Shown piece by piece: positions 25,022-38,297 of a stretch of DNA of 64,000 nucleotides (position 1 is its first letter; each line of letters opens with the position of its first letter). The position numbers were made by a program, and so were the translations under genes. This stretch comes from Acanthopleura granulata (Eukaryota > Mollusca > Polyplacophora > Chitonida > Chitonidae). Where the stretch lies: the NCBI GenBank assembly GCA_016165875.1, contig JABBOT010000023.1:1984001-2048000 (forward strand), given 5' to 3'. The notes under the pieces are model-generated. The model did not search any database, was not told the DNA's origin, and saw only the letters and a program-made list of their open reading frames with translations.

Positions 25022-25547
25022 GCTTGTGGAACAGAAGGCGTTAGGGGTGAGGGGTCAGGATGGACTCCTCTTCTCTCTGCCAAAGTTGAGACCCGGCCCT
25101 TCTCCCTTGCCCCCCCAAACCCACCCCCAACCCCCCAAACTGCCTATACAAATGTCCATCAACTTTTATTTTTGATACTTAAGCAGAACATGTTCTCAGT
25201 GACATTTTTCTATATCAGTATCACATGTGACAGTATAAAGGATATACAGATCTATCCTTTACCTCACGGTACGCCGTTGCACAGACAAGGTCTTGCAAGT
25301 TCATTTTAGTATTTGGTTGAGAAAAAATTATGACCTGTCAACGCACAGCTGAATACAGACCACACCTAATATATAAAAGCTTCCTCTTTCATGAGCTGAC
25401 AACACATGAAATTCCATCTATTGTTTTTCCTTTTTTTTTTCTTCCTTTTCCTTTTATATGGCCTTTGGATGGTTAGAGTCACTCTGCAGTGCAGGCCTCA
25501 ACTTGAAAATGTGTTATGATTAGTATTAGCAGACCCATAGGCCATCC
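25022..25547. other. Intergenic, C-rich and T-rich stretches only
   Basis: Contains a C-rich run (25100-25145) and a pyrimidine run (25425-25455); no gene. Confidence 0.5.
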
Positions 25548-25695
25548 TTAAAAAACTGTTTGTTGGCTGTAACCTGACCCTATTAGAGGAAATAGGGTTG
25601 GTCGCTATGGAATTCTTCTTTTTAAGTTTGAAAAAGACAGAGATTTTAAAGACATAAAGGCAAAAAGAATAAAAAAAAAAACTTTGTGAAAGTTC
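25548..25695. mobile_element. Truncated MITE related to 30626-30825
   Basis: The end CATCCTTAAAAAACTGTTTG and the segment GGGGTTGGTCG(A/C)(T/C)-like match the reverse of 30720-30830. The other end is not found. Confidence 0.65.
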
Positions 25696-25774
25696 TTCAG
25701 GCCACATCCCAGAGCGTCTCTGCGCAGAGGGTGTCAGCTACATCTCTGTCACTTTTGAGCAGAGTATGTCTTAT

Positions 25775-25920
25775 TTATTCACTTACTTGTTTATTTGTTG
25801 GTGTTTTACATAGTACGCAATTAGAGCGTTTCACTTCTGTGTCAACGGCCTGCATTACAGTTGGAGGAAACCGGGCAGAATCCGCACCCGGTGAATCTCC
25901 GAGCAGAACTCATCTTAAGG
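25775..25920 (-). repeat. tRNA-derived SINE, heavily degraded partial copy
   Basis: Shows TTGGTGTTTTACATAGTACG, GGAGGAAACCGGGCAGA and GAACTCATC in the family order on the minus strand. Confidence 0.55.
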
Positions 25921-27624
25921 CTCTATATAGGCCTCCATGGAGCTGTGTATATATATATATGTATTAATACTGCAGGCTACATCCCACAGCATCTACAGAC
26001 ATTGTCACGGCCACAGTGCTTTACAAAATACTTGCAATGTCTCCTAGCACATACTGAGTGTTTTGTGGGAAGCCATTTTGCCTTGTTACATTTATTCTCA
26101 CGTTAAATATTAATCATTACTTGTACACATCGTTGTACATGTTAAGAATTATATACCTTGGAAACGTTTGAATCAAGCCGCCCAAATCAAGACGCTTTAT
26201 ACACCTTGCCCACCACTATGGTTCAGATGCACCGGGATGTCACGGTGAGTATTAACATTGCTCATATATTGCTATGTATGGCTTTAAGACACGCTTCCCC
26301 CAGATGCATCAGTATGTGCTGGCAGAGTAAATTAAGCATGCGCACGTACATGTGGCTACTGTGTTACATGCGTGGAATGAAGAGTAGAGTAAAAGTGTTA
26401 CTTATTTTACTCTTAATTAGCCTGGTGACCATGCTTGCCAGAGAGAAACTCAATGCAGAAAACAACTGATAATAATAAGGTAAAGATAGATGTGTACTAC
26501 AATAGCAATAAATTTATTCTAGTACCAGTGCTTGATCCAGGAATGGGTTCTTATTTGATTTTTTGAAAAAATTCTCATCCAGTGCAGCAAGGCAAAATGG
26601 ATCACAATAGCTGCACATGAACAGGCAAATGCGACATCTGCCAGATCCACTCACATGTTCTAGACGCAAACACACTAAAGCCTCGTGCTCACAAAACCAC
26701 CAGTAGCCCACCTGTTAATCTGTAATTCACAACTGTATTTCTAACTGTCTTTCGTAGATTACTTAGAAGTATTTTCAGGTACCAATTTAATAATGAAAAC
26801 ACTTGATTTTTTTTCAACCCTTTTACCCACTTGATTTCTTAGAAGACTCCTTTTAACGGACACAGTAAGACCCCATATCCATCCCTGCCTACAATGGCTA
26901 ATTTCAAGAAATGTTGGACAACGAGATGTAATTTGCAATGCTACATGCCTCCTATATAGGCCTACAGATCTCCCCTACATGCACTGAACTGACATGCATT
27001 CTGCCCTGAGAGGCACAGAGTCTGCTCCCTGCGGTACACTCATTATAAGCGCTTTTCATTTTCTAGCGCTGGGTGAATTTCCCTTTAGTTAGTGTTAGAG
27101 GCATGGATTCTGAAACCCAGCATGCCCAGAGATCGCTGACCAAGGTGTCTTGTGTTTCTAGATCTAAAATTTCTCATTACCATCAAATGATCCATTAAGA
27201 TCTACTAATTCTGGTGTGAGATATACACTATCTGGCAAGCTGCCAAACTGTAGGTGTGGCTAAATTGTACCATCTACCCTTGTATACTGTTGCCAGGCTT
27301 TAAAGAACATCAGGTACACAGACTGAATATTTCTCAGGACTTCCCTGCAGGCCCTACAGGGATGTTGGGTGTCCTTTCAAACGACATGTCAAGCTAGTTT
27401 TTCAAGGTTTGCTCAAGGGCAAAGAGGAAGCATTATTACAGGCCTAACTTGCATTAATAAAATATCCAACAGACCAGGGTAAAAAAAAAAAATTATACAA
27501 GCATTGCTGGAAAATTGTGACTTAAGTCCTGGACCCCCAGCAATTCTCGCTGCATCATCTTGTTCCCAGGTACATTGTAGAGGTACATGTAGGACTCTCA
27601 CAATTATAGCCATCTAAACACATG
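25921..27624. other. Intergenic, no gene supported
   Basis: A 103-codon frame at 26158-26469 begins at a non-ATG codon and has no recognisable domain; treated as chance. Confidence 0.45.
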
Positions 27625-27790
27625 AATGCCTCTGTGGCCTAGTGGTTAGAGCGTACCCGTCTTGGTTGTGAGATTCAGGATCAATCCCTGGTCAGATCAG
27701 ATCAAAAGACTTATAAAAAGGTACTAGTTCTGCCTCGCTTGGCACTCAGCACTGAAAGGTTAAAGGAAACAGGATTGGTCATTCTGTTCT
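27625..27790 (+). repeat. Second tRNA-like SINE family, copy 2
   Basis: CTCTGTGGCCTAGTGGTTAG with a B-box-like CAGGATCAATCCC 35 bp on, then CTTGGCACTCAGCACTGAAA. Related to 18430-18700. Confidence 0.7.
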
Positions 27791-30615
27791 CAATATAACG
27801 TGATTGGTTTCCAGACACCTGACAGATGGCGGCATGGACTCACCATGCCTGCCACAAGAAGAAATGGCATGGACATTTGCCCCTTGGACATTTTCCCCCT
27901 GTGTCAATTTCCCCTCTGGACGCCCCCCCCCCCATCCCATAATGAGTAAATAAGGAAATGCATGTGCCGATTTAATAAGTGTGACGCGCATGGCAGGTAC
28001 GTCAAGGAAAGCCTCAGTATATCGGACGCTCATATCTAATCGGCACAAGCATTTGCTGTATGTGCATTTGTAATGGCGCTAATTGTATACCGTGAAAGTC
28101 TGTGTATAGAGGTTTCTAAGATTTACTTTTCAAAAATAAGAATTTTATGAGTATTAAGTATATGAATAACTGGGTTTCAACGTGAGTGTCCAAATCGAAA
28201 CAACTGATTATGGGTGGATTGTCAGAAATTTATTGACCAAGATACCCGCTGAAGGTATAATACTAACACTAGTCATACTGAAATCCTTGGTTACTTATTT
28301 CATTCGTGAGCACTAAGTTTAGGTGTCAGTATTCATGATTGTATTGCCATAATGATACAAAATTAAAAATATATATATTTACAGTTGGGGGGGGGGGGGT
28401 TGTCCAGGTGAGGGGATTGTCGGAGAAGGGGGTGTCCCATGGGAAAACCGTGAGGGAGAGGGATATGAATTGCCTTGTAGGGAAAGCGCCCTCGGGACGA
28501 AATATCCTGCATTCTCAGAAGACACTTTTCATGTCAGGACATGTTCCGTATACGCACACGAACATATAGCTGAAAAACTATTGAGTACGACCTAAAACCC
28601 GAGCACACATAGATCTAGATACATGATGATGAAGGGGCATACACGTATATCATGATGCCCATATGCAGATTAAATGTGACAGTCTCTGACTTACAATTAA
28701 ATCCTTCTTGCCCTCAGCGATCAAGTCACACCGCCATCATGGCTAAGTTTTCCTAAAAGTTCACGGATGTAAATGAGGGTCGTGAAAGGGGGTGTTCAAA
28801 TTGAAGAAAAAAAACAGCCTTATTTTAAGCAGTCTTACTTTTCTTTGAACCAAAACGTTCAGTAATTTTATATGTATTTATTCTTCTAACATCAATGGGC
28901 TTTGTTTTTCACGAAAATTGAAATCAGTGGCATGACATTTATGATAAAGACGTGACCCTCCTACATAGAGGCCCTCTGTTTCGAAAATGAAAGTAAATCG
29001 ACACATTATGTGGGCGCCATTTTGAACGTTTTATGACAGGTATTGAGTACGGTCGCTAAGTAGGTTTGACCATGATTATCTGTTATATGCCATTCATTAT
29101 CGGTAATTTGAATTTCCTACAGGCTGTACATACCTTGCCACTTTTGCTGACGACATAAGGTATGGTCTAATGTATACTGTTGACACGGTTGATCCATGCA
29201 AATTAATGCATGTATATATACTTACTCTTCAATTCAGACAGATAAGGCGAAACCATGTCAACCGATGGATAGTTCAAACAATTATGTACATGTATATAGT
29301 ATGTCACTCTGTGGTGATTAAATGCATATAATAGGTACATGTACGTAAGCCGGCTGATATCGTGAAATAACACCCGGCATGCAACACCCATTCACATCAG
29401 ATGTTAGAATTATGTGTGGGGTGCTATTTCTCGTGTAATATGTGGAGCGTTGCCATTGCAGACTGTCTGTATATTAGTTGCCTTATAGTTCCCCGAGACC
29501 TCAAATAGGCCTACCCGTTCACATTCCATGTTAAAATCTTGTGTTGGGTACTATTTTACGACTGATATATAGTACACTCCCAGAGAGCAGAAACTGCATT
29601 TATTTTTCAAAAGGCACTTCTTTTGGGGATATGAGGGCACAAAAAAGGGGCATGGGTAGTTTTTTGCGGGCACACAAAAGAAACATGTACAAAACTGCAG
29701 TTTTTCAACCTTTTCGCATGCTTGCAAGGCATTAATTCAAGCAGATAAGCCATGATGCAGTTTTAAGTTGTGCATAATTGAGCTTGAGCAGAATGCGCCA
29801 TATGGAAGACAAACAAAAGCACATGGCCATGCATGTCTATTTCTGTGTGTTTCACAGAGTTTTCCCCTTAAAATAGCCCTAGAGCCCACAAATAGGCTCA
29901 AATGTCACACAGACACATAAAATGCACGAAATGGGCTGAATTGTGTGGAACTTGCTATGGTTACAATGCTTTCAACACAACCATGAGTGTTTGTTTATCT
30001 ACCAGTGAAGGAAATCCTGTTATGCGCAGTTGAAATAGCTATCTGGCTTATTCTGAAGGCATTATTGTGTATTGATGTATAAAATTATACATCAGTTTAT
30101 ATTTACATTTTATGAAGCTCTGAAATTGGCCAATTCAACCAGTGTAGTTTTGTCTCCAAAATGAAGTTGAAAAACGTGCATAAATTGCAAGTTGCTCTTT
30201 CATAAGCAAAAAGGTTGAGGAATTGGAGTAGTGGTGTCCGTCATGTAAAGCTAAGAGCAGAAACTTGGTTATCTCCCTTGTGTGCATCGTGGCAGTGACA
30301 TCACTTGTAGTAGCGTGCATGGTTCCCTGTGTTGTGAGGAGTCTGCTGTCAAACTTGGTGATTGGACTTGAAATTTGATGTCCAAATTTCTAACAGTTTA
30401 TGGTGGTGTGAATTTACTGGTGATGACACCTGGGGAAATATGAATGCCTGGAACAACATTGCAGCTAAGAGGCGTATGTGTAGGGGCAGACACTTTTAAC
30501 ATTATCCCATTAGGTGTAATATATCATGTTGACAGGACCCATCCCATGGCAACCTCACCATTTCCTTCCTTCATCCTCTCATCCCAGCTAGGGCCACACC
30601 ACATCCTCCAACCAT
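27791..30615. other. Intergenic, no gene supported
   Basis: Includes a C run near 27921-27934 and a G run near 28386-28399, both simple-sequence tracts. No domain or exon pattern. Confidence 0.5.
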
Positions 30616-30621
30616 CTACAT

Positions 30622-30832
30622 GTTCAGACCATCCTTAAAAATATGTTCGTATTGGTATTTTGATAAAAATTTTTTCATTGTGTTATTTTCTATCCATGTT
30701 AATTTCTTCAAAATCCCCAGCTTTTTCAACAGCCAGAATAAAACAAAAAAATTCCCTGTCGACCAACCCCATTTATTCTCACAGGGCCGGCTTACACCCA
30801 ATAAACTGTTTTTTAAGGATGCCCTCAGTATC
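30622..30832. mobile_element. Short MITE with TIR CATCCTTAAAAA
   Basis: The left end ACCATCCTTAAAAATATG (30630) mirrors the right end TTTTTTAAGGATGCCCTC (30810-30827). About 200 bp, no coding content. It lies 250 bp upstream of the gene B start. Confidence 0.7.
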
Positions 30833-31085
30833 TTTTGGTTCCTCATTCACCAAACTTGAGGTTGGTAAATTCAGTAATTGTTGGATATCTTTGATACATC
30901 AATCCACTCGCTGAGCACATCAGCGTTAGAGTTTTTGTGGTTGTTTTATTTTCATGATTTTCCAGGTTCCTCTTTGACAGGTACACACACAGCGTGGCAT
31001 GGATCTGGCACGTCACAGCTTTATACGAGAGCAGCTGCTTGACCAGAAAATCTAAGGTGTACATAAAACCTGCCAGGACAATTTA

Positions 31086-31533
31086 ATGATGGAAATTGAA
31101 GATAACATTGCTGAAATGGGTCGGGGCTTTGAGGCTCATCAAGTCCACCCTGACCGCTTCTTTGCCAATTGTTTATTGAAGTTTTTGACAAAGGCACAGA
31201 AGGATGACCTAATATTGTGGTGTGCAGGACATGTTGGTGAGAACTTCCAAGGCATTACAGACATTGGCAGGTTGGTGGATGCTGTGGAGAGAAATGGTGG
31301 AAACTTTATAGAACTCATGGTGAACATCTCCGAAACAGAGTTTGGACAAGAAGTCTTGGATTGTACAGGCTACACGTTTAAACGACTAACGCAGAAGGTC
31401 ATTCTTGAGATCAAGAGAGCAAAATTACAAAGAGAACTAAGCCTGTCACCAAGAGATATCAACTTTGTGGGAAGGATAGATGAGACGACTGAAATCCTGG
31501 AGTTTTTGCGGACCCAGGGCCAGTCCATAACAG
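31086..31533 (+). CDS. Gene B exon 1: CARD-like death-fold domain plus NFVGR linker
   Basis: It starts with two adjacent ATGs at 31086 and 31089. A helical domain (FFANCLLKFLTKAQKDDLIL... then GRLVDAVERNGGNFIELMV) resembles the RIG-I/MDA5/MAVS type of CARD, judged by eye. A basic linker leads to INFVGRIDETTEILEFL. The donor ACAG|GTATGA closes in phase 1. A pyrimidine-rich stretch ending in CAG near 30965 could be the acceptor of a 5' UTR exon. The N-terminal domain does not align with that of gene A. Confidence 0.85.
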
Positions 31534-32079
31534 GTATGACATATTTGTCATCAGCATAAATTCTATGTGTTCTTTGTGCATAGTAGGAATTCAATTTTGG
31601 ATATGAAAATGTTTTTTAAATTGATTAAAGTAATGTCAGTAATATTGTGACTTGAGAGGTAATGTGGTGTTCACTCAAGCGTGATTTGTTTTGATTCCAC
31701 GCTTCTGCAAAAGTGGTGGATATTAAGTTGGCTCGGTCTCTCTTGAGTTTTCCAGTTCTAGTTTCCATGCAATAAGTTTTCAAAATATTGTCCGATTTGG
31801 ATAACATTTTGTGTGCAGGTTCACTGTGGAAATGTCAGATCAAATCTGAAAACCAGAACTATCGTCACGTGATGTTTGTATATTTAAGAAGTTCCTTCAT
31901 CCTCATTCAAGAATCGTTTCTGAACACAAACTGCCCTTAGTACACATACCGTCTGAACTAGATAAGATTTTGTGTAACCTCATTAGGGCTCCCAGTCTTC
32001 CTATATTTCTTGTATTTTTTTTAAAGTTTTAAATTTTCCATTTTCTTCATTAGTTTTTGAAACTTATGGAGAAAGCATA

Positions 32080-32330
32080 CCCATATAGTTGTCCAGTAAC
32101 AGTTACAAGCTTGGTAATGGTGAGGTAAATGTTAAGGGTGCATGGTATCTCAAAAAGTACTGTGTGCATTGAACTGGAGTTTTCCATACATGTGAAGCAC
32201 ACAGGGCAAACATGAGGGACATGTTGCTTTGTTGATGTGTGCATAGCGGCACGTTTATAAATGTAAATGGCGAAATTCGTGACTTGATCTCTGAAATTGT
32301 CTGTCATCTGTCTGTCAGTCTGGCCGTCCA
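32080..32330. repeat. Dispersed repeat, copy 1
   Basis: GGTAAATGTTAAGGGTGCAT, GTATCTCAAAAAGTACTGTG and a CATGTGAAGCACA segment recur at 35125-35450 and 47808-48090. It lies in gene B intron 1. Confidence 0.65.
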
Positions 32331-34989
32331 ACTCTTTGGCATCTGCTAACTTTACTTTCAAAAGGCTTCTCCTCAACAGGACTACAGTTTCTGTTTGGTT
32401 TCAGTAAAACTTGGTTTAAGTGTACAAGTTTACTACATCGAGATACATATTAAGTAGTTGTATCACTTTCAATTTCTGTGATCGGTTGTCTGTCTGTCAG
32501 TGTGGTCATCCAGAGTATGTTGGCATTTTCAAAACGTTATCCCTTCTACGCGTTCGCCAACCGGTTTTGCAAAGTTCAGTTTAGGCAACTTGTAATCCAT
32601 TACAAGTTACCATAGTTTAACAGAATTGTTCACCAGAAATTTTCTAACTATGTTAAAGAAAACCAAGGGGAGAATCATTGTTGGCGGCGTGGTGGTATTT
32701 CTGTGTTGTTTATTTTATTTGTGTGTATGGCAGATGTAGGTTCGCTGGATTTTGAGGAGTGAAACCAGCTGATAGGCTAGTACAAGGGCAGTATTCAATT
32801 TAACCCTACCAAAAGTCTGTTACTACGAAGGCCTCATACCTTCCTGACATAATAAATGTACACTGATAAGGTACAAATAGGTCTGGTGGGACACATTTGG
32901 CTTGATCGTACACAGGAGCAGTGGATCTTACTTACCTCGGAAAGTGAAAACAAGTGAAGAAACGTGCCCGCTGAAAATATGCAAATATCATGGACAAGTT
33001 TATATTGTGGAAGAATATTTCAGAATGAGGCCAAGGACTTTAGGGAAATCCTTGAAGTCCTGGAAATTTGCCTGTCAATTGCAGTTGCTCAAGGCTGGTA
33101 CATTGGAAACTAGAAAGGGGCATAACTGCAGTTTCTTGTGCTTGTTTCATTCTGTGTGTTCAGAGACCTTTTACGAGCACTTGTGTTAATCTGAACATAT
33201 TTCGGTCCTACTACCTCTTTCAAGTTGTGTTACCTAACAGTTGTCATTGCCCGGGGATAAGGGTAAATCATATAATGCAAGTTCTCATCTAATTTTTGGT
33301 CCGTAAAGTAAATCGACCTCTGCCACGATGCCCCTCCACTAGTATTCCAGTAGGAGTATCTACTTGCACTGGAGAATCCTGATGCCAACATGGCATAATT
33401 TGAGGACTTTTCGAAAATAGTTCCACTTATTCTGACAGGGATTGTTTTGGCTATTTTTATTAAATTTCCTTATAGTGTTTCGAATGTTTCATGTAAGCAG
33501 TTAAGTAAATCGAACCTTTTTGTTTTATTGTAGCATTTTACTTCTCTCGCACTCACGTTTCAACCTTTCATCTCACCCATCCTGTGACATCACTACAAAG
33601 ATTAAAATGACTGAAGGATATGAGTTCTTGCTGATTATCTATCTGTACATCCCTCTCCAGAGGAAGGGGATGGAACACTAAGGAATCCTATAGGTTGCCA
33701 TGCAGGTTGCCTTAGGTTTCCATAATTGCGATTTGCGCAGCCGAAAACAGAATACCATACCATTTTTCCTTAAATATGCAAAGCCTGTCTAGGGCATTGC
33801 CTGCAAAATAAACTTGCATGTATTATTCGTTTTGGGCCATACACTGGCCTATGCTTCCTGTGTGATACGGTGTTATTTTAAAGATAGACAAAGTGTGAAA
33901 AGTTTAATAATTTACTGTTAGCCAAATGAAATAAGTTGAATATCAAGTGTCTACTCTTGAATATTATGTTATGGTTCATGGTATATTATCGGTTATAATG
34001 GTTATAAAGAGCCTTATTTAAGAAGCATTTTGGTTGGCTAATGGTGGCATGGCCTCAAACAATGGCCGCTTTGAAACAGAAAGCATGTTTTCTATACTAC
34101 TCGGCAGTTTAAGCATGGTTTTCTGAAAAAAAATAGCAATTGATATCATCAGTAATCCCAAGTCTTTGGTTTTCTTTTAATATTTATTTGCTGCCTGTTC
34201 CTTTAAACTTGGTACAAGTCACAAGTACAGTATATATATTAACTGATAGCATCAGCTAGTTCTCACTTTGAATGGAACCTCATCTGATAGTCAAAATCTT
34301 CCAACAGTTTGTATGTCTTGGCTCATCCGTATTCTGGATGTTTGCATTTGAACACTTCCCCTGCTATTCTCGAATGTGTCTCCTCAGTAGAATTTCCAAC
34401 ATTTACATGTATGTAGCAAGTGGTTTGTCAACGTATCTCACTGATAACTGCATATACTGTATAATGTTTTCTTGTGAAGACAGTAGTTCCCATAACCAGC
34501 CTGGAAACAGTTAGTTTTAGTGTATTTAACTATATATTCCTTACCATACATTCCTATTACCATTATGTTTTTTTTTATTTAATTTGTGTTTCTTTGTAGT
34601 TCAAACATCAGATTGTATAAATGATTGTGTGTGTTGTTGATGTACTATGAAGGGCCTGGAGGAAGATCAATAATATATTGACTTAGTTACATTACCCTCA
34701 GAAAATAAAGACTTTTTCAATATATTATTATCATTTCTGCGAAACTATGAAAGTTGTAGTAGAGTATATAAACACCAACATACATAATGTAATAATTGAT
34801 TCCCTGATTATTTTTTCCCAACCAGCTACTGTCTCATCAGATATACAGGAACATGTGTTCTGGTTCCACTTTTAGGCCTGCATTGTATGCAGGATTTCTC
34901 CCAAATCAAACAATATAGTTGTGCTGTGTGTTGCGCTGTTGTTCTGGGCCACATATTTAATCATTTTCTCCAAAGACTCTGGTTTATTT

Positions 34990-35110
34990 TTTCATTTATT
35001 TGATTGGGTTTTGATGCCAAAATAAAAAAAAAATAATTCACTTATCTGACACAGGCCGGAATTATAGTTGGAGGCAACCAGTTAGAGCCCAGGAGAAAAA
35101 AGCCTCTTGT
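34990..35110 (-). repeat. tRNA-derived SINE, degraded partial copy
   Basis: TTTATTTGATTGGGTTTTGA, TAATTCACTTATCTGACA and GGAATTATAGTTGGAGGCAA follow the family order. Confidence 0.55.
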
Positions 35111-35124
35111 CACATAAGGACTTA

Positions 35125-35450
35125 TGTTAAGGTAGATGTTACAGCTGGTGTATCTCAAAAAGCAGTCGATGTATTGAGCCCAGACTTCACATGTATGTAA
35201 AGCGCTGAGGCTACTGTCACAAATCTGCAGAGGTCACTTTTTGGTAGCTTTTCTTGTGAAAGACATTGTCTTGGTTGTAGTGTCAGAAGGGGAGGTGATT
35301 TGTGAGAAAAGTTAGGCGGAACTGATTTACGAAGCTTTGTGAAAGTGGGCACAGGACACTGAGATGTTACACTTGGACTGATGCCCAGCCAGTGCATATT
35401 CATAGTACATGTAGTAAGTTACAAAATTCATGACTTTGTCATGTTAAGGA
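35125..35450. repeat. Dispersed repeat, copy 2
   Basis: Same family as 32080-32330 (GGTGTATCTCAAAAAGCAGT, ACATGTATGTAAAGCGCTGA). Confidence 0.6.
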
Positions 35451-36006
35451 TTGAGATCAGTAATAAACCCAATGCTAAGTGTGGTAAATCCATGCAGCAT
35501 ATATGAAGCTCAGCTTTGGTGTACTTGTCCATGTAAAGCACAGTGATACAGGTGGGATATAATCTGGTTTTGATGTGCGGTGCATGTGAATTACTGTAAA
35601 TCTTCATCTTTTCTAACCACTAAAGCACTCTTTTCATTGGAAGTTATGAATACAGTGATTATGACGATGACGATAAAAATGATTTGCATGTATGATTAAT
35701 GATGCGAGCTACATAGAAATGTTCCAATTATTTCTCTACAAAATATTGGTTGCAGATGTGATTGAAAAGGCTAAAGAATTAGGGTACTGCAAAGTGTTTT
35801 GTGTATTATATTTGGCAAAACCAACTCTATTTTTGTTCGCTAACTGTTCCTTTATGTTTTTGACTATTTCCCATTAGAAGCTTTTCCTCCAGGCCAACAC
35901 TCTAAACACTGCATAAATATTTTGTATGTATTCAGAGAAGTGAAACAGTGTAAGGGTAGAACACCAACTACTGGTGTGAACAAATGTGTTGTTTTTGCGT
36001 TGTTAG

Positions 36007-36106
36007 GTGTCTACATCTGGGGAGAAGATGGGATGGGCAAAACAGCTCTCGCTGAAGAAGTCTGCCACCAAAGCAAATTTGAAACCATAAATGTCAACAA
36101 CTTAAG
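36007..36106 (+). CDS. Gene B exon 2: Walker A (P-loop)
   Basis: The exon is flanked by TTAG and AAG|GTAAAA, phases 1 in and 2 out, and encodes VYIWGEDGMGKTALAEEVC. GEDGMGKT replaces the more usual GMGGxGKT, but the lysine and threonine that bind nucleotide are kept. Confidence 0.9.
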
Positions 36107-36171
36107 GTAAAATCTTTCAATGTATATCACTGTTTTTGACTCTTTTATCAGGTTTGTTATGTTGACATGGT

Positions 36172-36345
36172 CTTGCAGCAATGGTTAGCATGCCAGTCCA
36201 GAGTAATGACCCAGGAGCCTCTCACTAACGCTATCACTGTGAGTTCAAGTCCAGCTCATGCTGGCTTATTCCGTGGTTATGTGTGGGAAGGTCAGCCAGC
36301 AATCTGCAGATGATCATTGGTCTCCCCTGGTTCCAGCTAGCTCCG
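36172..36345 (+). repeat. tRNA-derived SINE, partial copy
   Basis: Plus-strand copy starting CAATGGTTAGCATGCCAGTC, with AATGACCCAGGAGCCTCTCA and GAGTTCAAGTCCAGCTCATG, truncated at the 3' end. It begins 66 bp after gene B exon 2. Confidence 0.8.
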
Positions 36346-37189
36346 AAGTTCTTACACCTGCACACGGGTATGTAATGACAGTACACACCCACTGCAACTT
36401 CAAAACCACAAACGTGGCGGGGTTACCTTGGTCCTTTACGCTCCAGCCAGCCCCAAAGTACGAAGCCCTATGTTACCAGGCAGATACAATGAATGTTACA
36501 CTCACCACCACTCAGCTATCGTGGAGATGTGCAGTTGTGGCAAGGCAGTGATGGATGCTTCACTTCAGTTTGCTGTCTTCTCAAAGTATTTGGTAGGTTT
36601 AATTCATCACACATGTGAAGTAAGAAAGTGGAGGATGCCATACTTTGAAATCATTTTGAAGCGATATCGTCTGTAAACTGTGTGTCTTATATAGATTAGC
36701 GGTTGTAGTTGTTTCACTTTTGTTAAACTGAGGAAGTCATGCTGACCACCATCATATAAATGAAATACTCTTGAGTATAGCATATTTTAAACACCAATAA
36801 CATAAATAAATAAATCATCATGGTGCTTTTATAAGCAGTCAGGTATTTAAAGTGTGACAGAGATACCTGTGAGATGAGAAATTCTAGAAATTTGAATTGG
36901 ATATCATGCCTACAACATCCAGTTTTCCTTCTGTAGATCATTGAAAACTGTTGAATGTTTTTTTGCACCATTCTTTTTGCACCATTGATTCAGTATAGAT
37001 GAATTATTTCTTTCAGTTTTCTCTTTGGACTGGTGGTTTTAGGATGTTCAGGAAATAAGTCTTGCAAATATATCAGCATAGAAAGCCCCTTCATGGTTAT
37101 GAATTATGTACAAATGTCAGACTAGATGCTTGGATTATAACATGTAACTTAGAGCCAGATGATTATTATACTAGTATATTTGTTTATTT

Positions 37190-37990
37190 ATTTATTTTAT
37201 TTGATTGGTGTTTTATGCTGTACTTAAAGTAAAAGACAACTCATGTTCTAAGTTAAGTTTACCAAAACGTTGAACAATGTTCTGTTTATTTCAGTAAAGT
37301 AGCCCGTGCTTCGTCACCTAGCATGAAGTCTGTCCATTGTGTCTGGGGTGTGACGTAATTGTTCCATGTGCAGAACACTCTTGTCACCAGGGGCTGTAAA
37401 AAACTGCTAGGGTTGTGTTTGTAACTTAAATATATATGCCGATTTATAACATTAAATGATCAAGCAACTTACTCGTGCCACAACACAGTGATCTGGAAAT
37501 ACTTTGCAGTGTTGTTCACCCAGGTACTTACTATAATTAAAACATATAACATTTACATCACAGCTTATAAACAGCTAATATCTCCTAGCTCTCTGATTGG
37601 TAAATCCCTCATAAGCTGTAAAGATCCCCAGTCAGCAGCACAATATTCCACGCTTCAAACGAAGATAATTCAGCTATGAACTCATACAATTTCAAATAGG
37701 TTTTTACATTCAGAGATAATTTTATAATCTTGTTAATGAACAGTACCTCAGTCATGAGCTGTCTTTTACTTTAAGAATATTTCACATATGCAATGGCGGC
37801 CAGCATTATCATGGGAGGAAACCTGGCACAGCCCAGAGGAAACCAATGACCATCTGCAGGGTGCTGGCAGACCTTCCCACGTATGTCTGGAGCGGAAGCC
37901 TACATGAACTGGACTTAAACTCACAGCGACCGCTCTGGTGAGAGGCCACTGGGTCATTACGCCACGGAGGTGAGCTACCCTTCTCGGCTA
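37190..37990 (-). repeat. tRNA-derived SINE split by a MITE
   Basis: The SINE tail is at 37190-37227 (TTTGATTGGTGTTTTATGCT) and the rest resumes at 37771-37990 (AAGAATATTTCACATATGCA to the CGCCACGGAGG head). The two parts join at TTAA. Confidence 0.9.
37228..37770 (+). mobile_element. piggyBac-like MITE (TTAA target), copy 1, inside a SINE
   Basis: TTAA at 37224-37227 and 37771-37774 flank an element with ends AGTAAAAGACAACTCATG and, in reverse, AGTAAAAGACAGCTCATGA. The 543-bp interior is non-coding. Copy 2 is at 14133-14725. TTAA duplication is the hallmark of piggyBac-type insertion. Confidence 0.92.
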
Positions 37991-38297
37991 TCATGATGGC
38001 AATGAGGGCACGCCCCTCTGCTGAAAGCAGTATCAGCCAAGAGACCTTTGTCCAATAATGGATAACATGGACAACATTGTCATGCCACTTTATCCATATG
38101 GGTATTTTCGAAATTTTCAGGCACCTGTTTGCTGGCTTGTTTGTTAAATCTTGTCAGAAAAATAGGAATAAATTTTACGGAATTAATATTTCATGGAGAC
38201 ATAATTACTGATCGGGTGGATGAGGGGATTAAATGTATCTGTACTGGTAGGCTTTTGTCAAGAAGTTTGTGGAATTCAAATTTCTCTTGTTTTACAG

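Noticed and set aside
26158..26469. 103-codon plus-strand frame with a hydrophobic end
   Set aside because: Non-ATG start, no domain, no splice partners; nothing else in the gap supports a gene.
32902..33189. 95-codon frame in gene B intron 1 as an extra exon
   Set aside because: No counterpart in gene A, and exons 1 and 2 already join in phase.
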